Of a DNA stretch of 64,000 bases, positions 35,701-47,660 are shown piece after piece. The notes under the pieces are model-generated. The model worked only from the letters and a program-made list of their open reading frames with translations. It searched no databases and was not told the origin of the DNA. Source of the DNA: Paulownia fortunei (Eukaryota > Streptophyta > Magnoliopsida > Lamiales > Paulowniaceae). Location: NCBI GenBank assembly GCA_019321725.1, contig CM033118.1, forward strand, positions 12,364,071 through 12,428,070. Direction: 5' to 3'. The first letter of the stretch is position 1, and the number at the start of each line of letters is the position of its first letter. A program made the position numbers and the translations under genes.

Positions 35701-36319
35701 TATTCATCTTGTTTATGTTATCTTGTTTAGTATTTTATCTTGATTATTGACCACGAAATGAGATTGTTTGACGTATGAGATTCAACACTTGAGAGAGGGA
35801 AGATTATACATGATCATAGAGATAACACAACCTATGAATCATAGAGTTGAGAAGTTTATGAAACCTTTGAAGTTTTAAAGAAGAATTCATTGAACTTTTG
35901 CAGAGTTTTACTCTTGAGTTTTTATAATGATATCGAAATTCGTGTTAGAGCTCATAGTCAATTTGACACTCGAAAGAGGGAATTGATGAGTTTAGGAATT
36001 CTTAACTTACATGTGTTGTTAACTTGAGTTGATATATTTTGAAGAACATATGTGATAATTAGATGAATCATTCCTCTAGAATATCTTGCTCATAAGGTGT
36101 TTGTTATATTATTTATAAAACTCCACTCTTGTCTTTGCATTTTTATCTTCCTTTACTTTATTTTCCAATTATCATTCGATTTTCTAGAAATTATGACTAT
36201 TTAAACAATGGTACTTAATGTAATTTTTGATTACAATCCATATGAATACGATACTCAACTCACCGTTGTATTAAAACTTGACACCGTGCACTTGCGGTTT
36301 GCAAAATATTTCACGAACA
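32763..36319 (+). mobile_element. Athila-like gypsy element, copy A: 3' non-coding region and LTR only
   Basis: From about 32778 the sequence matches 59650-63221 over its length, apart from local rearrangements. It contains the long 3' non-coding region, a polypurine tract ('ttttggggg', 34443-34451) and an LTR (about 34456-36319). The pol end is marked by 'aaggcaaccca' (about 32753-32763), a block found just after the last open frame in plant Athila-type elements. Gag, pol and the 5' LTR are missing. The LTR end directly abuts the RT fragment of the Tat-like copy 1. Confidence 0.75.
34456..36319 (+). repeat. Athila-like LTR, copy A
   Basis: It starts near TGAAAAGTTAG after the polypurine tract and ends 'tcacgaaca' at 36319, about 1.86 kb. 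It contains a 91-base tandem duplication (34740-34830 and 34831-34921). A segment (34671-34982) is inverted relative to LTR copy C. Near 35000-35100 it has a variable block with 'gtgcctaag' and 'gtgcttaggcacc', in the place where copy C has GC-rich repeats. Confidence 0.72.
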
Positions 36320-37304
36320 ATATTCATCATTCAAATCTCTAAAATTGACACAAACTCGAATTTGACCATTCTTCTTTCTCATAGGGACAATGCTTGAGAT
36401 CCATGTAGGATATTTGACTTCCGGAATGAACCCAACTTCTATAATTTTATTCACTTTAGCCTCAATTAAAGGACCAACTCAATTCAAAGTCGACGTTGAG
36501 CTTATTTGACAGGATGAGCTCCCTTCTTAAGAGATAGATGATGGACTACTACTTTTCAGATCCGATCCAGGCATTTTTTTGTACAACCATGCGAATACAT
36601 CTTTGAACTCATGAAGTAGCTCAATGTATGCTTTTTCTTCATCAATGGCCAACAAGGCGCTGATATAGATTGGTTGAGGACTATACGCATAAATTAATCC
36701 CCTTTAGCTCATCAATAGTAGCTTTCAGGTCTTCTTCAAGTTCAAGAGGAGTAGCTTTAGCATCTTCCTCTTCTATTTCTTCACTTAAAGTGATGTGATA
36801 TGTTGATACCATATCTTTCTCTACATGTTCCATCTCTTTAAAGTTCACACACATTCTCATGAGACCATTCTTTTATCTTATGCTAATCATTTACATAACA
36901 TCACCCGGCTTGCTAATATAACCGCCATTGGTAAATTTGAAGATTTGTTTGCACAAGCAGTCCTTAGTATTTTGACGTGTTGCATGATCAACTCCATTAC
37001 TAATATGATAAGATGAGCCACATTTTCCTTATCATCTTCATTGTCTTGAGTTCGTGTGAAAATAACAGTTTGCAATTCAACTTTCAATATTTTTTCATAC
37101 GATATAAGCAAAGTAGTGTATCACCTCATACAAGATGGAATTAGACTTTGAAGTTTTTGGGTGGCTCCTGGCTTAATGACCCTTTTCAGATAATTTGACG
37201 ACTTAGAGATAGTAAATCTTTAACGACTGACTCTTTTACTCCCCAACTTTTTGAGCGGGCCAGGTCTATCAAACACAGATATTCACTCTATTTTCTTTCC
37301 ATTA
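36320..37304 (-). pseudogene. Tat-like gypsy copy 1: start of reverse transcriptase
   Basis: On the minus strand, 'HEFKDVFAWLYKKMPG' (about 36560-36620) is followed after a frame break by 'GPLIEAKVNKIIEVGFIPEV' and 'KYPTWISSIVPMRKKNGQI'. 'RVCVNFRDL' is the beginning of a Ty3/gypsy reverse transcriptase (Asn where Asp is usual in 'VDFRDLN'). The sequence stops at the end of Athila copy A. The rest of RT, RNase H and integrase are absent. The span also includes a degenerate linker (36700-37300). Confidence 0.8.
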
Positions 37305-38577
37305 TCATAAAAAAACATCATCTGTTGATGAAAATTCTCCTTCAGACACATGATTGGTGGTGGCTCTTTTGATGGCAATGCGGATGGGACTTTGTGGTAT
37401 AAACCCAAGGCTAGTTTGAGTACTTTGAATAACATGTCCACTTTCTTTCAACATCTTTTGAGTAGCTATAAGTCCATGTTCTTGTTCTCCAGTAGCTTTA
37501 GAAAAGAGTTTACCTAAGGTATAACTTTCTTTTGAGTTGGATCTAGCTTTAACTAGAAGTTTGTAAGTTTTTAGATCAAAGCATTTTGCATTTTGGATTC
37601 CTATACATACCCCATGTTCTGTCCTAACTACTTGAGTTGGGTGAACAGACCTTTCAAGTGGCTGAGGAGACGGTTTTTTTGCATCGAGCTTTATCAGAGG
37701 GAGCACCAATTCCTTCAAAGGTCCAACCTCAGTGAGAGATGATTCTCCTTTTAAGTGATCTTTATGAGTTGAGAAAGTGTTTTTGGTTTTATTCCCTTCA
37801 ACTCCATCATCTTGTTGCTTGGATTTCTCATGAGATGAACTATCTTTAGCCTTCATTTTCTTTGCATCTTCGAGGTAGTACTTAACATCAACAAAATAGG
37901 ATTCAACCTCAGTAAAAGATTTATCATCGCCGAACACTCTTTTTACCACTCCATCTCTATAATACTTGAAATATTGGGGCTAAGTAGAAAGAATTACTCT
38001 ATTTTCATGCAACCAAAGACAACCAAGAAGCATATTATATGAGGTTTTGACATCTATAACATGAAATAGCATAGTTGAGGCCATGCCACCCATCAATAAT
38101 TTTAATCTTATGATGCCAAGAGCCCTTTGCCCCGTTTGGTTAAAACCTTGGATCATCAAATGACTGTTTGCAAGTTCATTCATGGAAATTCCCAACTTCT
38201 TAAGTGTACGCAAGAGTAAGTTATTTACTGCAGAGCCTCCAGCAATCAATATCCTATTCACTTTTTGCTCGTGAGTATAACTAGTTATGAATAATGGTCT
38301 ATTATGGAGTTTGGAACCAAGCAACAAATCTTTATCAGTGAAGGTCATTGCTAACACACAATCATCAATGACATTGTGAACTTCCTTTTCAGAAAAATAG
38401 ATTTCATTACAGGAAATTTTTTGTTCACTTGTCATGTTACATGAAATGTTATTGTCATGATCAAGCTTTCCACCACCACTGCATCTAAGCACATTCTCTA
38501 TTATAACATTAAAAGATTCAAATTTGATGGTGATAAGATTAACAGTTGCATTATATTCCTCAAGCGAGATCTTCCCT
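37305..38577 (-). pseudogene. Tat-like gypsy copy 1: protease and linker
   Basis: The protease region (37980-38492) has 'MTFTDKDLLLGSKLHNRPLF' and 'NRILIAGGSAVNNLLLRTL', then 'LANSHLMIQGFNQTGQRALG' and 'TSYNMLLGCLWLHEN'. Related plant elements have 'VDGGSAVN' here, with the catalytic Asp; this copy has Ala. Copy 2 has the same change. The linker (37305-37949) has 'LDAKKPSPQPLERSVHPTQV' and 'YTLGKLFSKATGEQE' and ends 'IRIAIKRATTNHVSEGEF', as in related polyproteins. It is inactive. Confidence 0.82.
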
Positions 38578-40134
38578 TGATGAGCTAACTACATGACTTT
38601 ATCTTTGAATATAAAGCAATCATAGATTGGATGCCCCACCAAACGATGGTACTTGCAGTACTTTAGGTCATCAACACGCCCAACTTCTTCGGGATGTTTC
38701 ATTTCAGGTAATTTAATGAAATTTGTTTTAAGCAAGTCATCGAATATTCTAGAGAGTCAAGAAATGGATATTTCTTTGCTTGCATTCCTTTTAGAATCAA
38801 CTTTCTTTGCCTCCTTTCTTGAGGGGTGTCTTTCTTTTCACCACTCTTATCGTTTACATTACCTTTGAATTTGATAGGTGCTGCATTAACCACCATAGAT
38901 TCTTTGCTTGGAGCGTTGGAGAAAGACTTGCCCTTTTTCTAAGCTTTATACCTTTCTTTAGACCTTTGAGGCTCTTGAATGGGTGGCCCTTCAACTCTAC
39001 TTCCAGCCATACTTAACTCCATATCATGGGCTCAAGTAACTAACTATTCAAATGTCCTTGGTTAGATTCCTTGTAAGACATACCGAAGGCACAAATGCAT
39101 TCCTTGGATGCACATCTCAATAGCTGAAGCCTCTGACAGTCGATCTTTGCAATTGAGGCTTAAGTTTCTCCAATGATTGATATAGTCGATGACAGACTCT
39201 TTCTGCCACTGACGTGAATTCATGAGTTCAATCATACTAACTGTTCGTTGAGTATTATAAAAACAGTTGAGAAATTCTTATTTCAATTATTCCCAATTAT
39301 CGATTGAGTTTGCCTCCAAGTCGGTACACCAATCAAATGCATCTCTTTTCAATGAGCGAACAAATTGTTTTCCTAAGTAATCCTCATATGTTCTAGCATC
39401 ATTGCATGTCTCAATAAAATGAGCCACATGCTGCTTCAGATTGCCCTTGCCATCAAATTGTTGAAATTTTGAAGGTTACTAACCAATTAGCATCTTCAAA
39501 TTGTTGATCCTTTGAGTGTATGGTTTGACATAAGTTAAGGACGACTTGGAGCTCTCATCGAACTTGTCTTTGATAGTTCTCATGAGAAACTCCTTCAATT
39601 GGTCCACTGGAATCAACCGATTAGATAACACTTGCAATTCTTTAGTTAAAGACTTCTCCTTTTCACTTGATTGTTGCTTCATGGATGTTTCAACTTCATC
39701 ATAGACCTCAACTTGTTTGCCCATTATGCGGCTCACATCAGCATTGTCCACTTTGTTCATCAATTTTGTGACTTGAGAATCTTGCTCTTGAACATGTTTG
39801 GTGAGTCCTTCAATAGCTTTCGTCAAACTTGCAATTTGCTCCTCAAGAGTTGTAGCATTTGTCACCATGACAGGCGCTATGTTTGAGGTAAATGAGTAAC
39901 TTGATGTTGAGTGAAGGTGGATGATATGGATTCATCCTTCAAGTTTCCATCATCTTTGTTTGTGTTGGCAAGATGTGATAAATTCCTTTCCGCAGTTTCG
40001 AGTAGAGGAACTATCTCGAAAGATGCTAGCAACTTTTTGGACATACTCTTTGTGACGACACCAATACTTCCACCTACAGCATTTGAAGAATTTGAAATAG
40101 TAATTTTCACGACTGCAACCTTGCGGGCAGTCAT
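38578..40134 (-). pseudogene. Tat-like gypsy copy 1: gag
   Basis: Gag starts at the ATG at 40134 with 'MTARKVAVVKITISN'. A break near 39880 is followed by 'MVTNATTLEEQIASLTKAIE', a coiled-coil-like stretch, and 'VKPYTQRINNLKMLIG'. The retrotransposon gag domain lies at about 39080-39470, read with several stops: 'FDGKGNLKQHVAHFIETCN', 'VRSLKRDAFDWCTDLEAN', 'INHWRNLSLNCKDRLSEA'. A Cys/His cluster 'CKYHRLVGHPIYDCF' (about 38600-38660) resembles a modified zinc knuckle. This is the RNA-packaging protein of the element, dead here. Confidence 0.82.
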
Positions 40135-40640
40135 TATGATATTTCAGAACTTTTGAAAAAAAGAGATGAGAGGTAGAAATTGTTCCACTAGGCATGCCAT
40201 AAATTTGTAACACAAATTTTATTTTCTCTAAATTAACAAAAAAGAAAAATTATACAAATTAAATTTTTACGAATTGAAATAATGAAATGGTTACAATCTC
40301 TATGGTTTCTCTAATTCTTCTTTTTAAGAACAAGAATTTTCAGGATTTGAACTTTTAGAGGTGGAATTAATGATTTGATCTCCATCGAACTTGATTTTGT
40401 CATTTAAATAATATTAATTCAAAGATCTAGCACTATAATCTCAAATCAAATGTTAGAATTTCAAGAACATTGACTTTGGAATTTGATAATTTATCGATGG
40501 AATTGACTATTTGACCTTCTCCAATATGGATTTAATCTTCTATAATGTTAATTTGAGGATTTAATAACTTAATCTCGAATTAAATGCTATTATTTGGATG
40601 GACTCTATGATGAATGCCTTGATTTTCGCTTTGAACAATG
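40135..40640 (-). other. Tat-like copy 1: 5' leader
   Basis: This non-coding leader upstream of gag is homologous to 50221-50705. It runs into the assembly gap, so any 5' LTR or primer-binding site is not visible. Confidence 0.6.
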
Positions 40641-40740
40641 NNNNNNNNNNNNNNNNNNNNNNNNNNNNNNNNNNNNNNNNNNNNNNNNNNNNNNNNNNNN
40701 NNNNNNNNNNNNNNNNNNNNNNNNNNNNNNNNNNNNNNNN
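40641..40740. other. Assembly gap (100 N)
   Basis: Exactly 100 N, usually a placeholder for a gap of unknown length. It joins the leader of the Tat-like copy 1 directly to the RT of a chromovirus, so missing sequence must include at least the chromovirus 5' LTR, gag and protease if the element was complete. Confidence 0.98.
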
Positions 40741-43700
40741 GGTCCTTACCAATTATATCTGCTTTGAAAGCTCAAAAGATATTGAATAAAGGTTGTGTTG
40801 GATATTTGGCAAGTGTTCTGGACACCTCAGTTGAAGCACAATTGAAGCTAGAAAATGTAGATGTGGTTCAAGAATTTCTTGAGGTATTTCCAGATAATTT
40901 ACCGGGACTACCACTGAATCGAGAGATCGAATTTATGATTGATGTTATGCCAGGAACTACTCTTATTTCTAAAGTACCATACCGAATGACACCAATAGAA
41001 TTGAAAGAGTTAAAAGTTCAATTGCAAGAATTACTTGATAAGGGTTTTATTCACCCTAGTTATTCTCCTTGGGGAGCACCTGTGTTGTTCGTGAAAAAGA
41101 ATGATGGTACATTGTGGTTATGCATTGATTATAGAGAATTGAATAAAATAACAGTCAAGAATAAGTATCCACACCCAAGAATAGATGATTTATTTGATCA
41201 ATTGCAGGGAGCATCTATATTTTCTAAGATTGATTTGCGCTCTGGGTATCATCAATTGAAGATAAAGGAAGAAGACATACTAAAGACTGCATTCCGAACA
41301 AGATATGGACATTATGAATTTCTAGTGATGCCTTTCGGTTTAACTAATGCCCCTGCAGCTTTTATGGATCTAATGAATAGGGTGTTCAAGCAATATCTTG
41401 ATAAATTTGTGATTATGTTTGTTGATGACATCCTAATTTATTCACATGATAAAGAAGAGCACAAATAACATTTGAAGATTGTGCTGCAAGTTCTTAAAAA
41501 AAAATAGTTGTATATTAAATTCAAGAAGTGTGAGTTTTGGCTTACACAAGTGGTATTCCTAGGTCATGTAGTATCAAAGGATGGTATTTATGTTGATTCG
41601 AGCAAGGTAGAAGTTGTCATTAAGTGTCCAACACCAACAAATATATTAGAAGTAAGGAGTTTCTTGGGATTAGTAGGGTACTATCGACGATTTGTTCAGG
41701 GGTTTTCAAAGATAGCAACTCCAATGATAATGTTGACAAGAAAGAATGTGAAGTTCTTGTGGACCAATGTTTGTGAAAGAAGTTTTGAAGAATTGAAACA
41801 TAAATTGACTACAGCTCATGTTCTTACCATTCCAACTGGAATTGGTGGATTCGTGGTGTATAGCAACGCCTTAAAAAATGGTTTGGGTGCTGTTTTGATG
41901 CAAAATGGGAGAGTTATTGCCTATGCTTCAAGGTAATTGAAGGAATATGAAAAGAATTATCCAACCCATGATTTGGAACTTGCTGCTGTAGTTTTTGCCT
42001 TGAAAATTTGGAGACATTATTTGTATGGTGAGAAAGGTGAGATATACACAGATCATAAGCGTTTGAAGTACTTCTTTACCCAAAAGAATTGAATATGAGA
42101 CAACGAAGATGGTTAGAACTTGTGAAGGATTATAATTGTGTGATCAACTATCATCCTGGTAAAGCAAATGTGGTTGCAAATGCATTGAGCAGAAAATTCA
42201 CGTCTTTTCTTTTTGTTATACAAAAGTTAATATTACTGGATTTGCAGAGATTAGAGCTTGAAATTGTACCTAAAGGAAAAAAGTGTTTGTTGTCAGCCTT
42301 AGTGTTGAGACCTGCACTTCAAGATAGAATTAGAGAAGGTCAAAAGGTAGACACGCATTTGTGTAGATTGAAAAGAATGATTGAGGTTGAAAAGAGGCCA
42401 GACTTCTCTATTACTTATGATGGGATTATTCGATATAAAGGGAGACTGTGTGTGCCGTTTGACATGGCCATGAAAGGAGATATTTTAGAAGAAGCTCATT
42501 CTACTCCTTACTCAGTACACACAGGTAGCACAAAAATGTATAAGGACTTACAACAACATTATTGGTGGCCTAAAATGAAGAGAGATATAGCAAAATTTGT
42601 GGTTGAATGTCTAACTTGTCAATAAGTTAAGATTGAACATCAAAGACCATCAAGGTTGTTGAAGCCTTTGTTGATTCCAGATTGGAAATGGGAGCACATT
42701 ACAATAGACTTTGTGCTTGGATTACCTAGAACACAAAAGGGGTATAATTCCATATGGGTGATTGTTGATAGATTAACTAAATCAACCCATTTTCTTCCAG
42801 TGAAATCCACGTACAATATGGACCAGTATGCTCAATAATATATTAAAGAGATAGTCAGGTTACATGGGGTGCCAGTTTCAATAGTGTCTGACAGAGATCC
42901 TAAGTTTACATCTACATTTTAGAAGAGCTTACACAGTGCCATGGGAACAAAACTTATATTCAGTACAACATTTCATCCACAAAGTGACTGGCAATCAGGG
43001 AGGTTATTCAAATACTAAAGGATATGTTAAGAGCTTGTATGCTAGATTTTCAAGGGAGTTGGGATGCAAAGCTTCCATTAGTGGAGTTTACTTATAATAA
43101 TAGCTACCAATCAACAATTGGAATGGCGCCTTATAAAGCATTATATGGAAGGAAATGTAGATCTCCAGTTCATTGGGATGAAGTTGGAGAACGAAGCCTA
43201 CTTGGTCCAGAAATAGTTCAACATACCGCTAAGGTAGTGGAGAAGATACGAGAGAGAATGAAGATTGCGTAGAGTAGATAGAAAAGTTATGCAGATAAAT
43301 GGAGAAAAGATCTAGAGTTTGCCATTGGGGATCATGTGTTCTTAAAAGTAGCTCCCATGAAAGGTGTTATGAGGTTTGGAAAGAAAGGAAAACTCAGTCC
43401 AAGGTATGTCAGCCCATTCGAGATTCTTGAAAGAGTTGGTGATAAAGCTTATAGAGTGGCCTTACCTCCATCATTATCTACTGTTCACAATATTTTTCAT
43501 GTGTCTATGTTGAGAAAGTACATTTCAAACCCTTCTCATGTGTTGAGTTATGAACCATTGGAATTGAGTCCTGATTTAGCCTATGAAGAGAAGCTAGTGC
43601 AAATTTTAGATCAGAAGGAAAAAGAGTTGAGAATGAAAAAGATTCGACTTGTTAAAGAATTGTGGAGGAATCATTCTATAAAAGAGGCCACATGGGAAAG

Positions 43701-43833
43701 AGAAGAAGAAATGCAGAGCAAGTATACAGAATTATTTGGTACGTCAAATTTCGAGGATGAAAATTTTATAAGGAAGGAAGGACTGTTATGCCCAATTCTC
43801 TCCTACATAGCCAATAATAAACATCTTGCATGA
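40741..43833 (+). pseudogene. Chromovirus pol remnant: RT, RNase H, integrase, chromodomain
   Basis: RT: '[14 protein letters not shown]', '[20 protein letters not shown]', '[15 protein letters not shown]', and the catalytic box '[11 protein letters not shown]' (about 41410-41445). Stops lie at 41466 and 41506. The connection and RNase H region follows with '[19 protein letters not shown]' and '[20 protein letters not shown]' (41508-42086), broken by a stop at 41936 and a frameshift near 42090. The integrase zinc region has 'HTGSTKMYKDLQQHYWWPKM' and 'CLTCQ'. The core has 'HITIDFVLGLPRTQ' and 'IVSDRDPKFT'. The third acidic residue is lost: 'WQSGR' stands where 'GQSER' is usual, next to a frameshift near 43003. 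The chromodomain ends with 'LVKELWRNHSIKEATWER' (about 43640-43705). Not functional. Confidence 0.93.
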
Positions 43834-45433
43834 ATATGCATCTAATCATTGTGTATTATTAAATTATGGCATACAAATAGCATGATTGTATGAACTTAAA
43901 TAATTGTTATTATATGTTCTAGTTATGCTTTAACATGCATTAGTACATGAAATATGAGATCAAACTTTTGTTTCTTGATTTAACATATTTCTTAAGTGCC
44001 TTTTTGCAGTGAAAAGCTCGGTATCTCGGTTAAGGAAGATTGATGTGTTGAATGGCCATGAAATGAATTATTTGTATTGAAGTCTTGTGAAATTGTTTAA
44101 TTTACTTGTTTCTATTGATTTTGAAATGCTTATATTGTGTTTGGAAATTTCTTTGAATGATTGAAAACAATAGCAATTAGTTTGCTTAATTGAAGCATAC
44201 AATCAATTTAAGTTAGAACCGAATTTACGTCATGTTAATTTGGATTGTGTGCATGTTTTAGGGGCTACCCTAATAATTTTATTTGAATTATTAGTTATTT
44301 AATGGCTGACCTAATGTTTAATGTCTTGAATTAGTAGTAAAATATGGAGTATGCATTATTTTTAAGGTTATGTAATTGATATGAAATTATTTACAAAACA
44401 TTAAAAAGTGTATATGAACTTTAACTAGAATAGACTAAATGATTTATGAAAATGATATTAAATGGTACATAATTTGATTATGTTAGGCCTTTAACACATC
44501 CTATCTTCCAAAGAGATTGGTCTTTTCACTTGCTATAAGGTAGACTTGAGGTAAGTTGAAGCTTTCATTTATTGTATCACAAGAATCATATAATGTTGTT
44601 CATGTTTTAATGTGATTGTTATTATTTGTCAAATGATGTAATGTTTGATGCATTTATGGTTCATGAAGCATGACACTATTAAAAATATAATGAGGTTTTT
44701 AAAAAAAAGTATAGTACTTAATTGATGGTTGGGTAGACAAGGGACGCGGGAGGGATCGACGAACCTAATAAATAGTGGCAAATATTTGAGGTTGAAAAAC
44801 CAGTATAGGAAAGCCACAATGAATGAGATAGAATATGGTTAATACCTGAGGTTGAAAGACCAAGTATGGAAACCCCGTATTAGTACTCTTATTGGCCAAT
44901 CATTATGAACAGGTTCCGAAAACCACGGTCTATCGCTATTAGTTAGGTACCACACTTCAAGGGCCCTAAAGAATGATTTATGATTGAAAGTTATTAAATA
45001 GAATATTACATTTAATAATTTATGAGATGTGCATATATGTTATTTGTTATTGCATCAGTTTCATCTTACTGAGCCTTTAGCTCATTAGATTCATGTGATG
45101 TAGGTGGAAATGTACAGGTTTAGAGGTTGATTGAGTCTCTAGAGCGGCCGAATAGAGATTTGTTCATATGCCATGGTTCGACCTGTTTTATAGTTTATTT
45201 TGAAAACTCTGTTTTGTTTTTAAATAAGCCGTTCTGTTATGGTTTTGTAAACAGATGTACTCAGTTTTGATATATGTATATGGTTGTTTAAAACGATTCA
45301 ATTTCTTTCACTTATAGCTAAAAATGGAAATTTTTATTAAAAACCATAACTCTAGTAATGATGAAAAATTAACATTTCTTGACTTAACTGTATCAGCTTA
45401 TTTAGCATCTGCAGTTAGGTTAAGGGTATTACA
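43784..45433 (+). repeat. Chromovirus 3' LTR
   Basis: It starts TGTTATGCCC right after a purine-rich tract (43771-43782) and ends GGGTATTACA. The ten-base ends are imperfect inverted repeats. A 'gaggtaagt' lies at 44547-44555. Two copies of a short block 'ttgaggttgaaa.accagtat' type lie about 65 bases apart (44788 and 44853). The end has the usual 'cttactgagcc' and 'gtgatgtaggtg' elements of such LTRs. No second copy of this LTR is in the window. Confidence 0.88.
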
Positions 45434-46500
45434 ATAAGTCCATATTCTTGTTCTCCAGTAGCTTTAGAAGAGAGTTTACCTAAGGTAGAACTTTCTTTTG
45501 GGTTGTATCTAGCTTTAACTAGAAGTTTGTAAGTTTTCAGATCAAAACATTTTGCATTTTGGATTCCTATACATACCCCATGTTCTGTCCCAACTACTTG
45601 AGTTAGGCGAACAGACCCTTCAAGTGGCTGAGGAGACGGTTTTTTTGCATCGAGCTTTGTCAGAGGGAGCACCAATTCTTCAAAGGTCCAACATCAGTGA
45701 GAGACGATCCTCCTTTTAAGTGATCTTTATGAGTTGAGAAAGTGTTTTTGGTTTTATTCCCTTCAACTCCATCATCTTGTTGCTTGGATTTCTCATGAGA
45801 TGGACTATCTTTAGCCTTCATTTTATTTGCATCTTCAAGGTAGTACTTAGCATCAACAAAATATGATTCAGCCTCAGTAAAAGGTTTATCATCGTCGAAC
45901 ACTCTTTTTACCACTCCATCTCTATAATACTTGAAACATTAGGGCCAAGTAGAATGAATCACTCCATTTTCATGCAACCAAGGACGACCAAGAAGCATGT
46001 TATATGAGGTTTTGGCATCTATAACATGAAATAGCATAGTTGAGGCCATGCCACCCATCAATAATTTTAATCTTATGATGCCAAGAGCCTTTTGCCCCCT
46101 TTGGTTAAATCCTTAGATCATCAAACGACTGTTTGCAAGTTCATTCGTGGAAATTCCCAACTTCTTAAGTGTACGCAAGAGTAAGATATTTACTGCAGAG
46201 CCTCCAGCAATCAATATCCTATTCACTTTTTGCTCGCGAGTATAACTAGTTACAAATAATGGTCTATTATAGAGTTTGAAACCAAGCAACAATTTTTTAT
46301 CAGTGAAGGTCATTGCTAACACACAATCATCAGTGACATTATGAACTTCCTTTTCAGAAAAATAGATTTCATTACAGGAATTTTTTTGTTCACTTGTCAT
46401 GTTACATGAAATGTTATTGTCGTGATCAAGCTTTCCACCACCACTGCATCTAAGCACATTCTCTATTATAACATTAAATGATTCAAATTTGATTGTGATA
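45434..46500 (-). pseudogene. Tat-like gypsy copy 2: protease and linker
   Basis: This is homologous to 37466-38520 of copy 1. It begins where the chromovirus LTR cut it. The protease (46113-46457) has 'NRILIAGGSAVNILLLRTL' with the same Ala for Asp as copy 1. The linker has 'LDAKKPSPQPLEGSVRLTQV' and 'STLGKLSSKATGEQE' (45415-45914, in two frames). Stops interrupt 'QGFNQ' and neighbouring parts. The RT part is not present on this side. Confidence 0.82.
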
Positions 46501-47660
46501 AGATTAACAGTTGCATTATATTCCTCAAGCGAGATCTTTCCTTGATGAGCTAACTACATGACTTTATCTTTGAATATGAAGCAATCATAGATTGGATGCC
46601 CCACCAAATGATGGTACTTGCAGTACTTTAGGTCATCAACACGCCCAGCTTCTTCTGGATGTTTCATTTCAGGTAATTTAATGAGATTTGTTTTAAGCAA
46701 GTCATCGAATATTCTAGGATATTAGAGTCAAGAAATGGATATTGCTTTGCTTGCATTCCTTTTGGAGTCAACTTTCTTTGCCCCCTTTCTTGAGGGGTGT
46801 CTTTCTTTTCACCACTCTTATCATTTACATTACCTTTGAATTTGATAGGTGCTGCATTAAATGCCATAGATTATTTGCTTGGAGCTTTGGAGAAAGACTT
46901 GCCTTCCTTCTAAGCTTTATACCTTTCTTTAGACCTTTGAGGCTCTTAAATGAGTGACCCTTCAACTCTACTTTCAGCCATACTTAACTCCATATCATGG
47001 GCTCAAGTAACTAACTATTCAAATGTCCTTGGTTAGATTCCTTGCAGGATATACCGAAGGCACAAATGCATTCCTTGGATGCACATCTCAATAGCTGAAG
47101 CCTTTGACAGTCGATCTTTGCAATTGAGACTTAAGCCAATGATTGATATAGTCGATGACAGACTCTTCCTTCCACTGACGTGAATTCATGAGTTCAATCA
47201 TACTAACTATTCATCGAGTACTATAAAAGCAGTTGAGAAATTCTTGTTCCAATTGTTCCCAATTATCGATTGAGTTTGCCTCCAAATCGTTATACCAATC
47301 AAATGCATCTCTTTTCAATGAGCGAACAAATTATTTCACTAAGTAATCCCCATATGTTCTAGCATCATTGCATGTCTCAATAAAATAAGCCACATGCTGC
47401 TTCAGGTTGCCCTTGCCATCAAATTGTTGAAATTTTGGAGGTTGGTAACCAATTGGCATCTTCAAATTGTCGATCCTTTGAGTGTATGGTTTGACATAAG
47501 TCAAGGATGACTTAGAACTCTCATCGAACTTGTCTTTGATAGTTCTCATGAGAAACTCCTTCAATTAGTCCACTGGAATCAACCGATCAAATGACACTTG
47601 CAATTCTTTAGTTTAAGACTTCTCCTTTTCACTTGATTGTTACTTTGTGGATGTTTCAAT
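46501..47660 (-). pseudogene. Tat-like gypsy copy 2: gag, C-terminal part
   Basis: Homologous to copy 1 from about 38540 to 39690. It carries the modified Cys/His cluster (about 46560-46625), 'KYPFLDSNILEYSMTCLKQI', the gag domain region (about 46990-47440) and 'TYVKPYTQRIDNLKMPIGYQ'. Here the join to 'PPKFQQFDGKGNLKQHVAYF' is open, while copy 1 has a stop, so the two copies decayed independently at this point. The gag is cut at 47660 by a solo LTR. Confidence 0.8.

Larger units (their letters stand above)
40741..45433 (+). mobile_element. Ty3/gypsy chromovirus, 5'-truncated at the gap
   Basis: Order RT, RNase H, integrase, chromodomain, polypurine tract, 3' LTR on the plus strand. The C-terminal chromodomain marks a chromovirus. 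The 3' LTR (43784-45433) lies inside the Tat-like copy 2. After the LTR the sequence resumes with 'ataag', the expected place for the 3' copy of a 5-base target duplication. The 5' copy is hidden by the gap. Confidence 0.92.
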
